Shown one piece after another: positions 42,255 through 49,982 of a stretch of DNA of 64,000 bases. Under the pieces are notes generated by a model. The model did not search any database, was not told where the DNA came from, and was given only the letters and a program-made list of their open reading frames with translations. The translations under genes were made by a program, and so were the position numbers. The DNA is taken from assembly GCA_902782465.1 (NCBI GenBank), contig CACZNH010000013.1:62001-126000 (forward strand). Reading direction: 5' to 3'. The DNA is from an uncultured Bacteroidales bacterium. GTDB taxonomy: Bacteria > Bacteroidota > Bacteroidia > Bacteroidales > Muribaculaceae. Numbering within the stretch: the first letter of the stretch is position 1; the number at the start of each line of letters is the position of its first letter.

Positions 42255-43019
42255 TCAGTTGATGAGGCGGTAGGTCATGGCGTAGTTGATGGCCTCGGTG
42301 ATGTTGTCGGTGTTGAATTTCTCGAGGATGCTCTTGCGGTAGCCCTTGACGGTGTCGAACGAGCGGCACATCAGGTCGGCAATCTCATGGGTGGTGTAAC
42401 CCATGGCCGAGAGCTTGATGACCTGAGTTTCCTGTTCGGTCAAGGTCAGGTGAGGCACTTTTCGCCACACGTTATGCTCCAAGTCCAGATCCCAGCGCTC
42501 GTTGGTGCGGTTGTTGAACATGAGAACCGTCTCGTTACCAGCCCTAGTGGGCAGCGATGCCACGCACATGGCCAGCCAGATAGTGCCGTCGGGCAACATC
42601 TTGAGGGGTGTGAGCAAGTGGTTAATGGTCTGCACCTTTTTGGATATGGTATTGATGACTCTGAAATTATAGGACAAGGTGTAGTGCCGTTTTTCTTCAG
42701 CGGGGATATTCCTTGAGAAGCGGAATCCGGCTTCGTTGATTTTCAACAGCCGCTCCACATCGTCCTGCGGGACATTGTCGATGTAAAACCTGTAGCCGAT
42801 TTCTTTGACCTCGCTGGCCGACAAGCCGCACAGGAAAAGCGGATTGTCACTGACATAGAGAAAGTTTTTCTTGAAATAGTCGATGATATAAACACTCTTG
42901 TAGGTCATGCGAGAGAAGGCAGCGACCGAATCCACGATGTCGCTGATGTTACGGTAGTCCTCAGGGGTAATCCCCTCGACCGCATTGTCCAAAATGAAAA
43001 AATCCTCTACTCGAGCCAT
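42255..43019 (-). CDS. LuxR-type regulator with PAS-like sensory domain
   Basis: 254 residues. The N-terminal two thirds look like a PAS-type sensor (FLYVSDNPLFLCGLSASEVK, GYRFYIDNVPQDDVERLL). The C-terminus is a LuxR/GerE helix-turn-helix: LTEQETQVIKLSAMGYTTHE, IADLMCRSFDTVKGYRKSIL. Bacteroidales have many such orphan regulators. A minus-strand TAATTTTGG lies upstream at 43035-43043. Signal and targets are unknown; the divergent LRR gene is one candidate. Confidence 0.85.
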   Translation of the reverse strand: MARVEDFFILDNAVEGITPEDYRNISDIVDSVAAFSRMTYKSVYIIDYFKKNFLYVSDNPLFLCGLSASEVKEIGYRFYIDNVPQDDVERLLKINEAGFRFSRNIPAEEKRHYTLSYNFRVINTISKKVQTINHLLTPLKMLPDGTIWLAMCVASLPTRAGNETVLMFNNRTNERWDLDLEHNVWRKVPHLTLTEQETQVIKLSAMGYTTHEIADLMCRSFDTVKGYRKSILEKFNTDNITEAINYAMTYRLIN

Positions 43020-43174
43020 AAAAAAGTTTTAGACACCCCAAAATTACTCATTTTTTGCAACAAAACCTTTCTCGTGAAGCCAAATTAATCCAAAATGAAC
43101 TTTTCTTTTTGCAACCATTTAATTATCAGCATTTTAATTTTGTCAAAATGAAGTCAGAATGTAGTTGGAATGTA

Positions 43175-43206
43175 TTGTTTATTCCAATTATTCTGAGTAA
43201 TTTTGC
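43175..43206 (+). promoter_or_regulatory. Promoter of the 43.2 kb LRR gene
   Basis: TTG at 43175-43177, a 20-base gap, then TAATTTTGC at 43198-43206, 28 bases before the ATG. Confidence 0.7.
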
Positions 43207-43233
43207 AAACGTCAAATCAAATACTCATCTGTT

Positions 43234-45240
43234 ATGAAATCATTAAGACGTTCAATCAGACACGCCACAACAAAATGCTTGCTGCTAACTCTAACCATGG
43301 TTGCCACCTTGCAAGCTAATGCACTGACATTTGAGTATGGCGAGTTCACATATGTCACCACCAGTGACACGACAGTTCGGCTGGCCTATCGCGGCTGGAT
43401 GAACCCTTACCATGTAACCGGACATATGGAGATTCCATCTACAGTTAGCTATGAGGGGGTTGAATATTCAGTTTCAGAAATATCAGACAATGCCTTTAGT
43501 AATTGTGGCATCACATCGTTATTCATACCGGGAACAGTTAAGAGAATTGGTGGAAATGCTTTCTATAGATGCCCATTAACCGAACTCATTTTGGAAGAAG
43601 GTGTTCAGCTGATTGATATAGGTGCCTTTGCTGGCTGCCACCAGTTAGAGACATTGACACTTCCAAGCAGTATTACGATAATTAAGTCTGGAGCTTTTAC
43701 CTGTCAAGCTTTGAAGTCAGTCTATATCAAAGGAGCTGCTTCTATTGATACATGGGCTTTCCAAACCTGTTCTGCTCTTGAACACGTAACTTTAGGTAAA
43801 GATGTCAGCGAGGTTAGTTCCAAAGCATTTACCCGTTGCTCAAAGCTCACAGAAATCACCATCGAAGATGGGGAAAATATATTTAATTGCGATAGCGAAG
43901 CCTTCGACGACGCCCCTATTACAACAATGTATATTGGTCGTGACCTTAAAAGTGCAATGCCTGCGAACCATTGCAACACACTTGAGCATGTAACCATTGG
44001 TCCAAGAGTGACCTATATTGTTCAGTTCATGTTCTCAGACTGCACAAAATTGACTGAGATTGTTATTCCTAATAGCGTAACAAGAATTCAAGAATACGCT
44101 TTTGAAGATTGTATTGGCTTGGAAGAAGTTGTTATTGGTGACGGCGTCGAGAAAATAAGTAATTATGCCTTTCAAAATTGTACGGGATTGACATCACTCA
44201 CAATGGGAAAGAACATCAAAAAAATAGGGCGAGGTGCTTTCTTGGATTGCACCGGCCTTTCATCCGAAGATGTGCAATTCCCTGAAAGCCTGGAAACAAT
44301 TAATGCCCATGCGTTCACGAATTGTACCGGTTTGACCGAGATTACCATTCCGAGCAATGTCAAAAGGCTGGCTGCCAGTGTATTCCAAGGGTGTAGCAAA
44401 TTGAAAAAAGTGGTCATTGATGACACTCCAGATGAAATCTACTTCGAATCCAATTCCGCCATAGAGAGAGGACTAGAATTTAAAGGGTGCCCACTTCAAG
44501 AAGTATATATGGGTCGGAATCAAGGGCGGAATACTTGTTTTGATAATGTCGACGATGATGATTGGCCTCTTTCAGACATTTCTGATGCTCCTTTCAGCGG
44601 TTTTAAGACCCTTAAGAAAGTCACCATCAGTGATCAAGTCACATGGATTCCCGAATATTATTATGCCTTTACTGGCATCTATACAGTTGTGATTCCCAAT
44701 AGTGTAAAAAGCATTCAGCGTAGTGCCTTCTCGGGTTGCTCTAACCTGAATGCCATTGTACTGGGCATGGGTTTGAATACTATCGATAATAGCGTGTTTT
44801 ATACTGAAAGCCTTATGGCCGTTTACAGCATGAAAATGGTTCCACCGACTCTTGCAAATCAAGTATTTCACTATTCCACTACTTCCGAAGGCACCCTGTA
44901 TGTCCCAACAGGTTCCAAAGCAGCCTACCAGTCGGCAATAGGATGGAAAGAATTCAGAAACATCGTTGAAATTGACAGCTTTGACGAAGCAATTGCCCAT
45001 CTGGATGAGATTTACGGTCATATCCCTGGTGATATAAACGGAGACGGTGTGGTTAACATTGCTGACGCCAATAGTGTTATTGAAGTCATCATCAACGGTG
45101 GTGGCAATGGTCACGGCCGTTCGCCTGACGGTGATGGTGAGTTCCAGAGCACTATCGTTTATGGTGACATTAACGGTGACGGGGTTGTTAACATTACCGA
45201 TATCAACACGCTTATCCATCTTATCTTGACAAAAGAGTAA
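43234..45240 (+). CDS. BspA-like LRR protein with split dockerin-like tail
   Basis: 668 residues. Signal-like N-terminus (CLLLTLTMVATLQANA), then FEYGEFTYVTTSDTTVRLAY and a long array of LRR_5 units (IPNSV.RIQEYAFEDC type). A short hinge (EGTLYVPTGSKAAYQSAIGW) precedes the tail. The tail has GDINGDGVVNIADANSVIEV and GDINGDGVVNITDINTLIHL, separated by a Gly/His-rich insert of about 25 residues. AT-rich codon use differs from the neighbouring genes and suggests separate ancestry. Predicted secreted or surface protein; ligand unknown. Confidence 0.87.
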   Translation: MKSLRRSIRHATTKCLLLTLTMVATLQANALTFEYGEFTYVTTSDTTVRLAYRGWMNPYHVTGHMEIPSTVSYEGVEYSVSEISDNAFSNCGITSLFIPGTVKRIGGNAFYRCPLTELILEEGVQLIDIGAFAGCHQLETLTLPSSITIIKSGAFTCQALKSVYIKGAASIDTWAFQTCSALEHVTLGKDVSEVSSKAFTRCSKLTEITIEDGENIFNCDSEAFDDAPITTMYIGRDLKSAMPANHCNTLEHVTIGPRVTYIVQFMFSDCTKLTEIVIPNSVTRIQEYAFEDCIGLEEVVIGDGVEKISNYAFQNCTGLTSLTMGKNIKKIGRGAFLDCTGLSSEDVQFPESLETINAHAFTNCTGLTEITIPSNVKRLAASVFQGCSKLKKVVIDDTPDEIYFESNSAIERGLEFKGCPLQEVYMGRNQGRNTCFDNVDDDDWPLSDISDAPFSGFKTLKKVTISDQVTWIPEYYYAFTGIYTVVIPNSVKSIQRSAFSGCSNLNAIVLGMGLNTIDNSVFYTESLMAVYSMKMVPPTLANQVFHYSTTSEGTLYVPTGSKAAYQSAIGWKEFRNIVEIDSFDEAIAHLDEIYGHIPGDINGDGVVNIADANSVIEVIINGGGNGHGRSPDGDGEFQSTIVYGDINGDGVVNITDINTLIHLILTKE

Positions 45241-45387
45241 AAAGATATTTATTATTGCACTACTGTCCACTAAAACTTTCAAACAATGGTGATGCATGAA
45301 ATAGTTTTTATTAAAGGCCTAAAAATCAATATGGTTTTTTCTTAATCATTTGATTCACTAATGTTATTATTGTGCAATTTAAAACGA

Positions 45388-45422
45388 CGAGAGGGCAACC
45401 CTGTCAATGGGTTGCTCTCTCG
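45388..45422. terminator. Convergent terminator
   Basis: A near-perfect 14-bp stem CGAGAGGGCAACCC / GGGTTGCTCTCTCG with loop TGTCAAT, between the converging LRR and DUF5074 genes. Confidence 0.85.
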
Positions 45423-45462
45423 CTTTGATTTAGGGAAATGCCGCAATGCGGCTAAAAGGTCA

Positions 45463-46728
45463 TCAATACAGCACCTTATTGGCTGCTGACGTTCCGTCGG
45501 TGTAACGGGTAACGACGATGTTGATGCCGTCGAACGGTTGCTGGCTCATTTGACCTGCCATGTTGTAGTAAACAACGGTCTTTACCTCTTTGTCCTTGGC
45601 CTTTACGTCATCGATAGCCGTGGGATTGCTGCTACTCATTGCCTTGATGACCTGTGACGGGAACCAGTAGTGTGCAGGCATTTGCAGACTGTTTTTCAAC
45701 TCACCGGTGTTTCCATCATAGATGTTGAACCAGTATTTCGTTGAGCTGTAACTCTGGAAGGTGCAAACAACCAAGTCTCCAGTCTCGAGGTCTGACAGAA
45801 CGACATGGCCATACATCTGCTGACGGCCGTCAAACACAATGAATTTCTCGGTGAACGTTTGCGTGTCGAAGTCATATTTGCACAGATAATTGGTGCCTTC
45901 ACCCGGGCTGTAGACAATGGCATTCTCACCCTTGACCTGAACGGGTTTGCAGGGCTTGGGGGTAAACCAGAAATAAGGTGATGCCATGGGTACAGTATAA
46001 ACTGTGCCTGCAGTGAAATCATCATTGATGAGCACAAACTGCTCGGTGTCATTCTCAGAGGGAGTTCCCCAAGTGCAACTGTTAGCTGCAGCATAGACTT
46101 TGCCGTCAACCTCAAATACCGAAACCGCATTACCGATAGCAACGGTTGTAACCAGAGCATTGGCGACAGGGTCAATGACCTGGATGCCATCGGGAGTAGC
46201 CACATAGAGGTAGCCATTGTGCGAAAGCATGTCACCCGACCCAGGGCTGTAGGTAGTACCTTCGATGGCGGTACCCTGAACAATGCCGACAGGTTCCAGC
46301 GTCGTTAAGTCGTAGGCATAAACGCCAAAATTGGTGCCCACAAAGAACCTGTTAGCCTCAACCACAGCCTCAACGCCACGCGTGTCGGCATTACCGTCAA
46401 TTTCCTTGTAATTGGCCAGGGTCTCCAGCGTCTTTGCATCGGCAACAACGAGACGACCACCAGCACCGAAGTTCTGCTTTGAACAAATGAACAGTTTACC
46501 GTCAGCCAGTGTTCCAAATTCGGCTGTCATACCGAGCGTACTGCCCTCATTGACTCCTTGATACACCTTAGTTGAGAACTCATTGTTCTCACTAGAGTAG
46601 AAGTTCAGCAGGCCGGGCTCGTTGCCATACTGTCCCTCGTTGATGATGAAATAACCGTCGGTGAACTGAGCCATTCCGCACATTGTGAACAATGCGCCAG
46701 CAATCAATAAAAAGAATTTTTTCTTCAT
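45463..46728 (-). CDS. DUF5074/YncE-like beta-propeller under B12 control, BtuG-like
   Basis: 421 residues. Signal peptide MKKKFFLLIAGALFTMCGMAQ, then repeated propeller blades (ADGKLFICSKQNFGAGGRLV, NRFFVGTNFGVYAYDL, NGYLYVATPDGIQVIDPVAN). This is the surface-protein fold of DUF5074 and of the B12-binding BtuG proteins of Bacteroides. A cobalamin riboswitch precedes it, which strongly suggests a role in corrinoid capture. There is no lipobox (TMCG lacks the usual residues). The C-terminus, VVYYNMAGQ...GINIVVTRYTDG, looks like a type IX secretion sorting domain. No btuB lies beside it. Confidence 0.8.
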   Translation of the reverse strand: MKKKFFLLIAGALFTMCGMAQFTDGYFIINEGQYGNEPGLLNFYSSENNEFSTKVYQGVNEGSTLGMTAEFGTLADGKLFICSKQNFGAGGRLVVADAKTLETLANYKEIDGNADTRGVEAVVEANRFFVGTNFGVYAYDLTTLEPVGIVQGTAIEGTTYSPGSGDMLSHNGYLYVATPDGIQVIDPVANALVTTVAIGNAVSVFEVDGKVYAAANSCTWGTPSENDTEQFVLINDDFTAGTVYTVPMASPYFWFTPKPCKPVQVKGENAIVYSPGEGTNYLCKYDFDTQTFTEKFIVFDGRQQMYGHVVLSDLETGDLVVCTFQSYSSTKYWFNIYDGNTGELKNSLQMPAHYWFPSQVIKAMSSSNPTAIDDVKAKDKEVKTVVYYNMAGQMSQQPFDGINIVVTRYTDGTSAANKVLY

Positions 46729-46904
46729 AATGTCTTTAAACTTTAAAAATTAATAAACACAAATAAATATTCACTTTTTAAAGCCTAAAGGGCACATTCA
46801 ATGCAGCACTCAGAGCCTCGCATTCAATACTCTTGTCAAGAAATGTCATCGGATTCTTGACTACATCATCATTTTTCCTGCCCAGTTCAAATACCACGTG
46901 AACA

Positions 46905-47095
46905 CCCATTAGGCAATGCGCTGTGGCAGGTCTTCTGACTCCGCCCCTTCGTTATTGCGCCTTCCCGGTGATGATGTAGTCGTTAGAGTGATTACTACCA
47001 GTGGCATAGTGCAAAACGATAGACTTGGGGCTTACAGCAGCGGGTACTGTTCAGGATTCTCACCTGATTCCCTTTTAATCCTCTGTCCCCATTGA
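46905..47095 (-). promoter_or_regulatory. Cobalamin (B12) riboswitch
   Basis: On the minus strand the conserved core is read in order: AAAAGGGAATCAGGTGAGAA, CCCGCTGCTGTAAG, GCCACTGG, CCGGGAAGGC, and the B12 box AGTCAGAAGACCTGCC (46925-46940). Binding of adenosylcobalamin would repress the downstream DUF5074 gene, whose ATG lies about 180 bases further. The expression platform was not resolved. Confidence 0.95.
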
Positions 47096-47158
47096 TGTTA
47101 GCACACTATCATCATCCATTGGGGACATCGAAACCAAGCACATCTTGTTTCTTGGGCA

Positions 47159-47189
47159 CAAAAATACAAAACTATCAGAAACCAGCAAA
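47159..47189 (-). promoter_or_regulatory. Promoter of the riboswitch transcript
   Basis: Minus-strand TTTG (47186-47189), a 19-base gap, then TATTTTTG (47159-47166), about 65 bases before the riboswitch core. Confidence 0.75.
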
Positions 47190-47296
47190 ACGTTATACCG
47201 TTTTTTTAGATGAAACGATGAGATAGATGACAAGAGTTTTTGTTGCTTGATGAAAAAATAGCATGAGGAAATATAGCAAGATTTAGAAGAAAATAG

Positions 47297-47304
47297 TATC
47301 TTTG
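47297..47304 (+). promoter_or_regulatory. -7 box of dnaX
   Basis: TATCTTTG, 33 bases before the dnaX ATG. Confidence 0.65.
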
Positions 47305-47336
47305 TGGCAAAGATAAACAGACCATTTTGTAATCCA

Positions 47337-49157
47337 ATGAGTGACAAGTATATCGTATCGGCGAGGAAGTATAGGCCCTCAACGTTTCGCAGCGTGGTGG
47401 GTCAGCCGTCGTTGACGCACACGTTGAAGACTGCCATCGCCAGCGGCCGTCTGGCTCATGCCTACCTGTTTTGCGGACCGCGCGGTGTGGGTAAGACGAC
47501 CTGCGCCCGCATCTTTGCCAAGACCATCAACTGTGAGCACCCCACGCCCGAGGGCGAGGCCTGCAACGAGTGCCCGTCATGCCGGGCGTTCAACGAGCAG
47601 CGCTCCTACAACATCAACGAGCTGGATGCCGCGTCCAACAACAGCGTGGACAACATCCGCGACCTGACGGAGCAGGTGCGCATCCCGCCGCAGACGGGCC
47701 GTTACCGCGTGTTCATCATCGATGAGGTGCACATGCTGTCGCAGGCCGCCTTCAACGCCTTCCTCAAGACGCTGGAGGAGCCGCCCGAATATGCCATCTT
47801 CATCCTTGCCACTACCGAGAAGCAAAAGGTCATCCCCACCATCCTGTCGCGCTGCCAGATTTATGACTTCGCACGCATCACCGTGCCCGACATCGTGCAG
47901 CAGCTGCAGTACGTGTGCGAGCAGGAGAACATTGAGGCCGAGCCCGCCGCTCTCAACGTCATCGCCCAAAAGGCCGACGGCGCCATGCGCGACGCCCTGT
48001 CCATCTTTGACCAGGTGGCCGCCTCGACCGAGGGGCACATCACCTACCAGAGCGCCCTCGACAACCTGAATGTCCTGGACTATGACTACTACTTCCGCCT
48101 AGTGGAAACGTTCCTCACGGGGAATGTCAACGAGGCGCTGCTCATCTATAAGGAAATCCGCGACAAGGGCTTTGACTCGCAGTTCTTTATCAACGGACTG
48201 GCGCAGCACCTGCGCGACCTGATGGTAGCCAGCACGCCCCAGACGCGCAAACTGCTGGAGATGAACGACGAGGTGGCTCAGCGCTACGGCGAGCAGAGCG
48301 CCAAGCTGGCTCCCGGCTTCTATTACCGTGCACTGGACCTGTGTAACAGCTGTGACCTGAATTACCGCAATGCCAGCAGCAAACAACTGCTGGTAGAGCT
48401 GACGCTAATCAAACTGTGCCAGCTGGTAGCACCCGTTGCCCAACAGCCCGCGGCACAGCCCCCGATGCAGAGAATCGCAGCGCAGCCGGTCCCACAACAG
48501 CGTCCAACGACGCCACCCACCCCAATATCTCCCGCAGCTAAGGCTGCTCCCCAACCAGTTCGGCAGGCATCACAGCCAGCCCAACAGGCACCTCAACCAC
48601 AACAGCCGCCAACGCCTCCGCATCCCGCGCAGGCGGCACCCGCCATGCCCCCACGGCCCGCTGCAACACCGATGACCGGTGCCAAGCCGATGCCGCGTGC
48701 AGCTGCCAGCGAAGCGCGCATCATGGTGAATGTACCCAACGCCACCGCCGCACAACAGCCGACGGCGGCCAGCAATGCACAGCAGCGCACACAGCCGTTC
48801 AGTGCCGAACAGCTGTTGGAAGCCTGGCAAAATTACATTGAACAGCATCCCCAGGAGCGGGCATTGGCAACGACCATGACCTACGCCACGCCAAAGCCCG
48901 GCGACCATGCCGAACATTACATCATGACGGTGGGCAGCCCCGCCGAGCAAAAGAACGTCGAGGAGCACAAGATTTCGCTGATGAAGTTCCTGTGCGACGC
49001 AGTCCATAACGACCGACTTGCGCTCGACATCAAGGTGAGTGACGTGCCCATCGACACGCCCAAGATTCTGTCGCCCCGAGAAGTCGTGGAGCAAATCAAG
49101 CAACACAACCCCAATTTCACCCAATTCCTGAAAGATTTCGACCTGGGACTCGCGTAG
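47337..49157 (+). CDS. dnaX: DNA polymerase III subunit gamma/tau
   Basis: 606 residues from ATG 47337 (MSDKYIVSARKYRPSTFRSV, the conserved start). The AAA+ clamp-loader domain has Walker A GPRGVGKT, a four-Cys zinc module (CEHPTPEGEACNECPSC), Walker B IIDEVHML and sensor ATTEKQKVIPTILSRCQ. Domain III follows. A Pro/Gln/Ala-rich linker (about residues 370-490) leads to a C-terminal domain that would contact the polymerase core. It loads the sliding clamp at the replication fork. The TAG stop lies directly before a period-7 repeat. Confidence 0.96.
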   Translation: MSDKYIVSARKYRPSTFRSVVGQPSLTHTLKTAIASGRLAHAYLFCGPRGVGKTTCARIFAKTINCEHPTPEGEACNECPSCRAFNEQRSYNINELDAASNNSVDNIRDLTEQVRIPPQTGRYRVFIIDEVHMLSQAAFNAFLKTLEEPPEYAIFILATTEKQKVIPTILSRCQIYDFARITVPDIVQQLQYVCEQENIEAEPAALNVIAQKADGAMRDALSIFDQVAASTEGHITYQSALDNLNVLDYDYYFRLVETFLTGNVNEALLIYKEIRDKGFDSQFFINGLAQHLRDLMVASTPQTRKLLEMNDEVAQRYGEQSAKLAPGFYYRALDLCNSCDLNYRNASSKQLLVELTLIKLCQLVAPVAQQPAAQPPMQRIAAQPVPQQRPTTPPTPISPAAKAAPQPVRQASQPAQQAPQPQQPPTPPHPAQAAPAMPPRPAATPMTGAKPMPRAAASEARIMVNVPNATAAQQPTAASNAQQRTQPFSAEQLLEAWQNYIEQHPQERALATTMTYATPKPGDHAEHYIMTVGSPAEQKNVEEHKISLMKFLCDAVHNDRLALDIKVSDVPIDTPKILSPREVVEQIKQHNPNFTQFLKDFDLGLA

Positions 49158-49222
49158 TTTTGAGTTAGAAGTTAGGAGTTAGGAGTGAGTAAGTCAGGAG
49201 TTAGGAGTTAGGAGTTAGGCTG
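49158..49222. repeat. Period-7 spacer repeat, GAGTTAG family
   Basis: GAGTTAG, AAGTTAG, GAGTTAG, GAGTGAG, one eight-base unit, then three more GAGTTAG, starting at the dnaX stop. The complement of this family recurs at 15069-15093. It abuts the left flank of the transposase element. Confidence 0.85.
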
Positions 49223-49230
49223 GTGGCGTG

Positions 49231-49920
49231 AGAATAAAAGTCCGAAGGACTGTAAAGATTACAGGCAGGCGGTGGAGCGAGCCAACGGCTCGCGCAACCC
49301 CTGCAAACGATGAGAACAGAATGAGCCCCGAAGGGGCGACAGAGTTATGGCAAGCACTCTAGTAAAAATAAATGTACACTTAGTGTTCCATGTCAAGAGC
49401 ACGGGCATCAATTTGAGAGAAGAAGACCTTGAACGGATTTTCGCATATATTGGAGGTATCATCCGCAATATGGGTGGTGCTCCCATTCAAATCGGAGGAA
49501 TGCCTGACCATATCCATATCCTATCATCATTGCCAAAACGCTATCGATAGCAGAATTTGTGAGAACGATCAAAGCTGATAGCAGTAAATGGATAAAGACG
49601 CTAGACAACTCCTACCAATCATTTGCTTGGCAAGAAGGTTATGGCGCTTTTTCAGTGAGTCCATCACAAATGAAAAACACAATAAACTATATTGTGCGAC
49701 AACCTGAGCACCATAAAAAACGGACATTTATTGAGGAATACAAACTGTTCCTTGAGGCATACGGCATCGATTACGATGAGCGGTTTGCGTTTAAAGATTG
49801 ATTCTTTTTCTGTCACCCCTTCGGGGTTTAGTTTTGGGGAATGACCTTAGCAGGGGTTCCGCGAGCCGTTGGCTCGCTTCACCACCTGCCTATAATCTTG
49901 CAGCCCTTCGGGCTTATTCC
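49231..49920 (+). mobile_element. RAYT-like element: IS200-type transposase between long inverted REP-like flanks
   Basis: The left flank (about 49231-49345) and right flank (about 49806-49920) are imperfect inverted repeats of some 110 bases. Both contain in order a CCGAAGG hairpin, GATTAnAGGCAGG, the palindrome GCGAGCCAACGGCTCGC, AACCCCTGC and CCCCGAAGGGG. Inside is one tyrosine transposase gene. Outside both flanks lie period-7 repeats. This fits a REP-associated tyrosine transposase (RAYT) and its REP palindromes. Confidence 0.75.
49347..49801 (+). pseudogene. IS200/IS605-like (Y1, RAYT-type) transposase, frameshifted
   Basis: Two adjoining frames together give about 151 residues. The first (49347-49550) has STLVKINVHLVFHVKSTG and the HUH motif GGMPDHIHILSSLPK. 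The second continues FVRTIKADSSKWIKTLDN, WQEGYGAFSVSPSQ (catalytic Tyr) and YIVRQPEHHKKRTFIEEY. Restoring one base near 49543, in the run CCAAAACGC, rejoins them as LPKTLSIAEFVRTIK. Otherwise every key residue is intact, so inactivation is recent, or the shift is a sequencing error or a programmed event. Confidence 0.85.
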
Positions 49921-49923
49921 AAC

Positions 49924-49982
49924 CTAGCACCTAATGCCTAAAACCTAATGCCTTAAGCCTAAAACCTAATGCCTTAAATCTA
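49924..49982. repeat. Period-7 spacer repeat, CCTAATG/CCTAAAA family
   Basis: CCTAATG, CCTAAAA, CCTAATG, CCTTAAG, CCTAAAA, CCTAATG, CCTTAAA in strict register, ending at the CTA that is the complement of the CotH stop codon. The complement (TTAGG units) matches the family at 13776-13813. Confidence 0.85.

Noticed and set aside
48436-48800. Programmed frameshift in dnaX producing a short gamma form
   Set aside because: No A-rich slippery heptamer with a following stem was seen at the domain III boundary; the Pro/Gln linker is simply long.
49347-49801. IS605-type element with TnpB/IscB
   Set aside because: Only the small tyrosine transposase is present; no TnpB-like gene or guide-RNA region follows.
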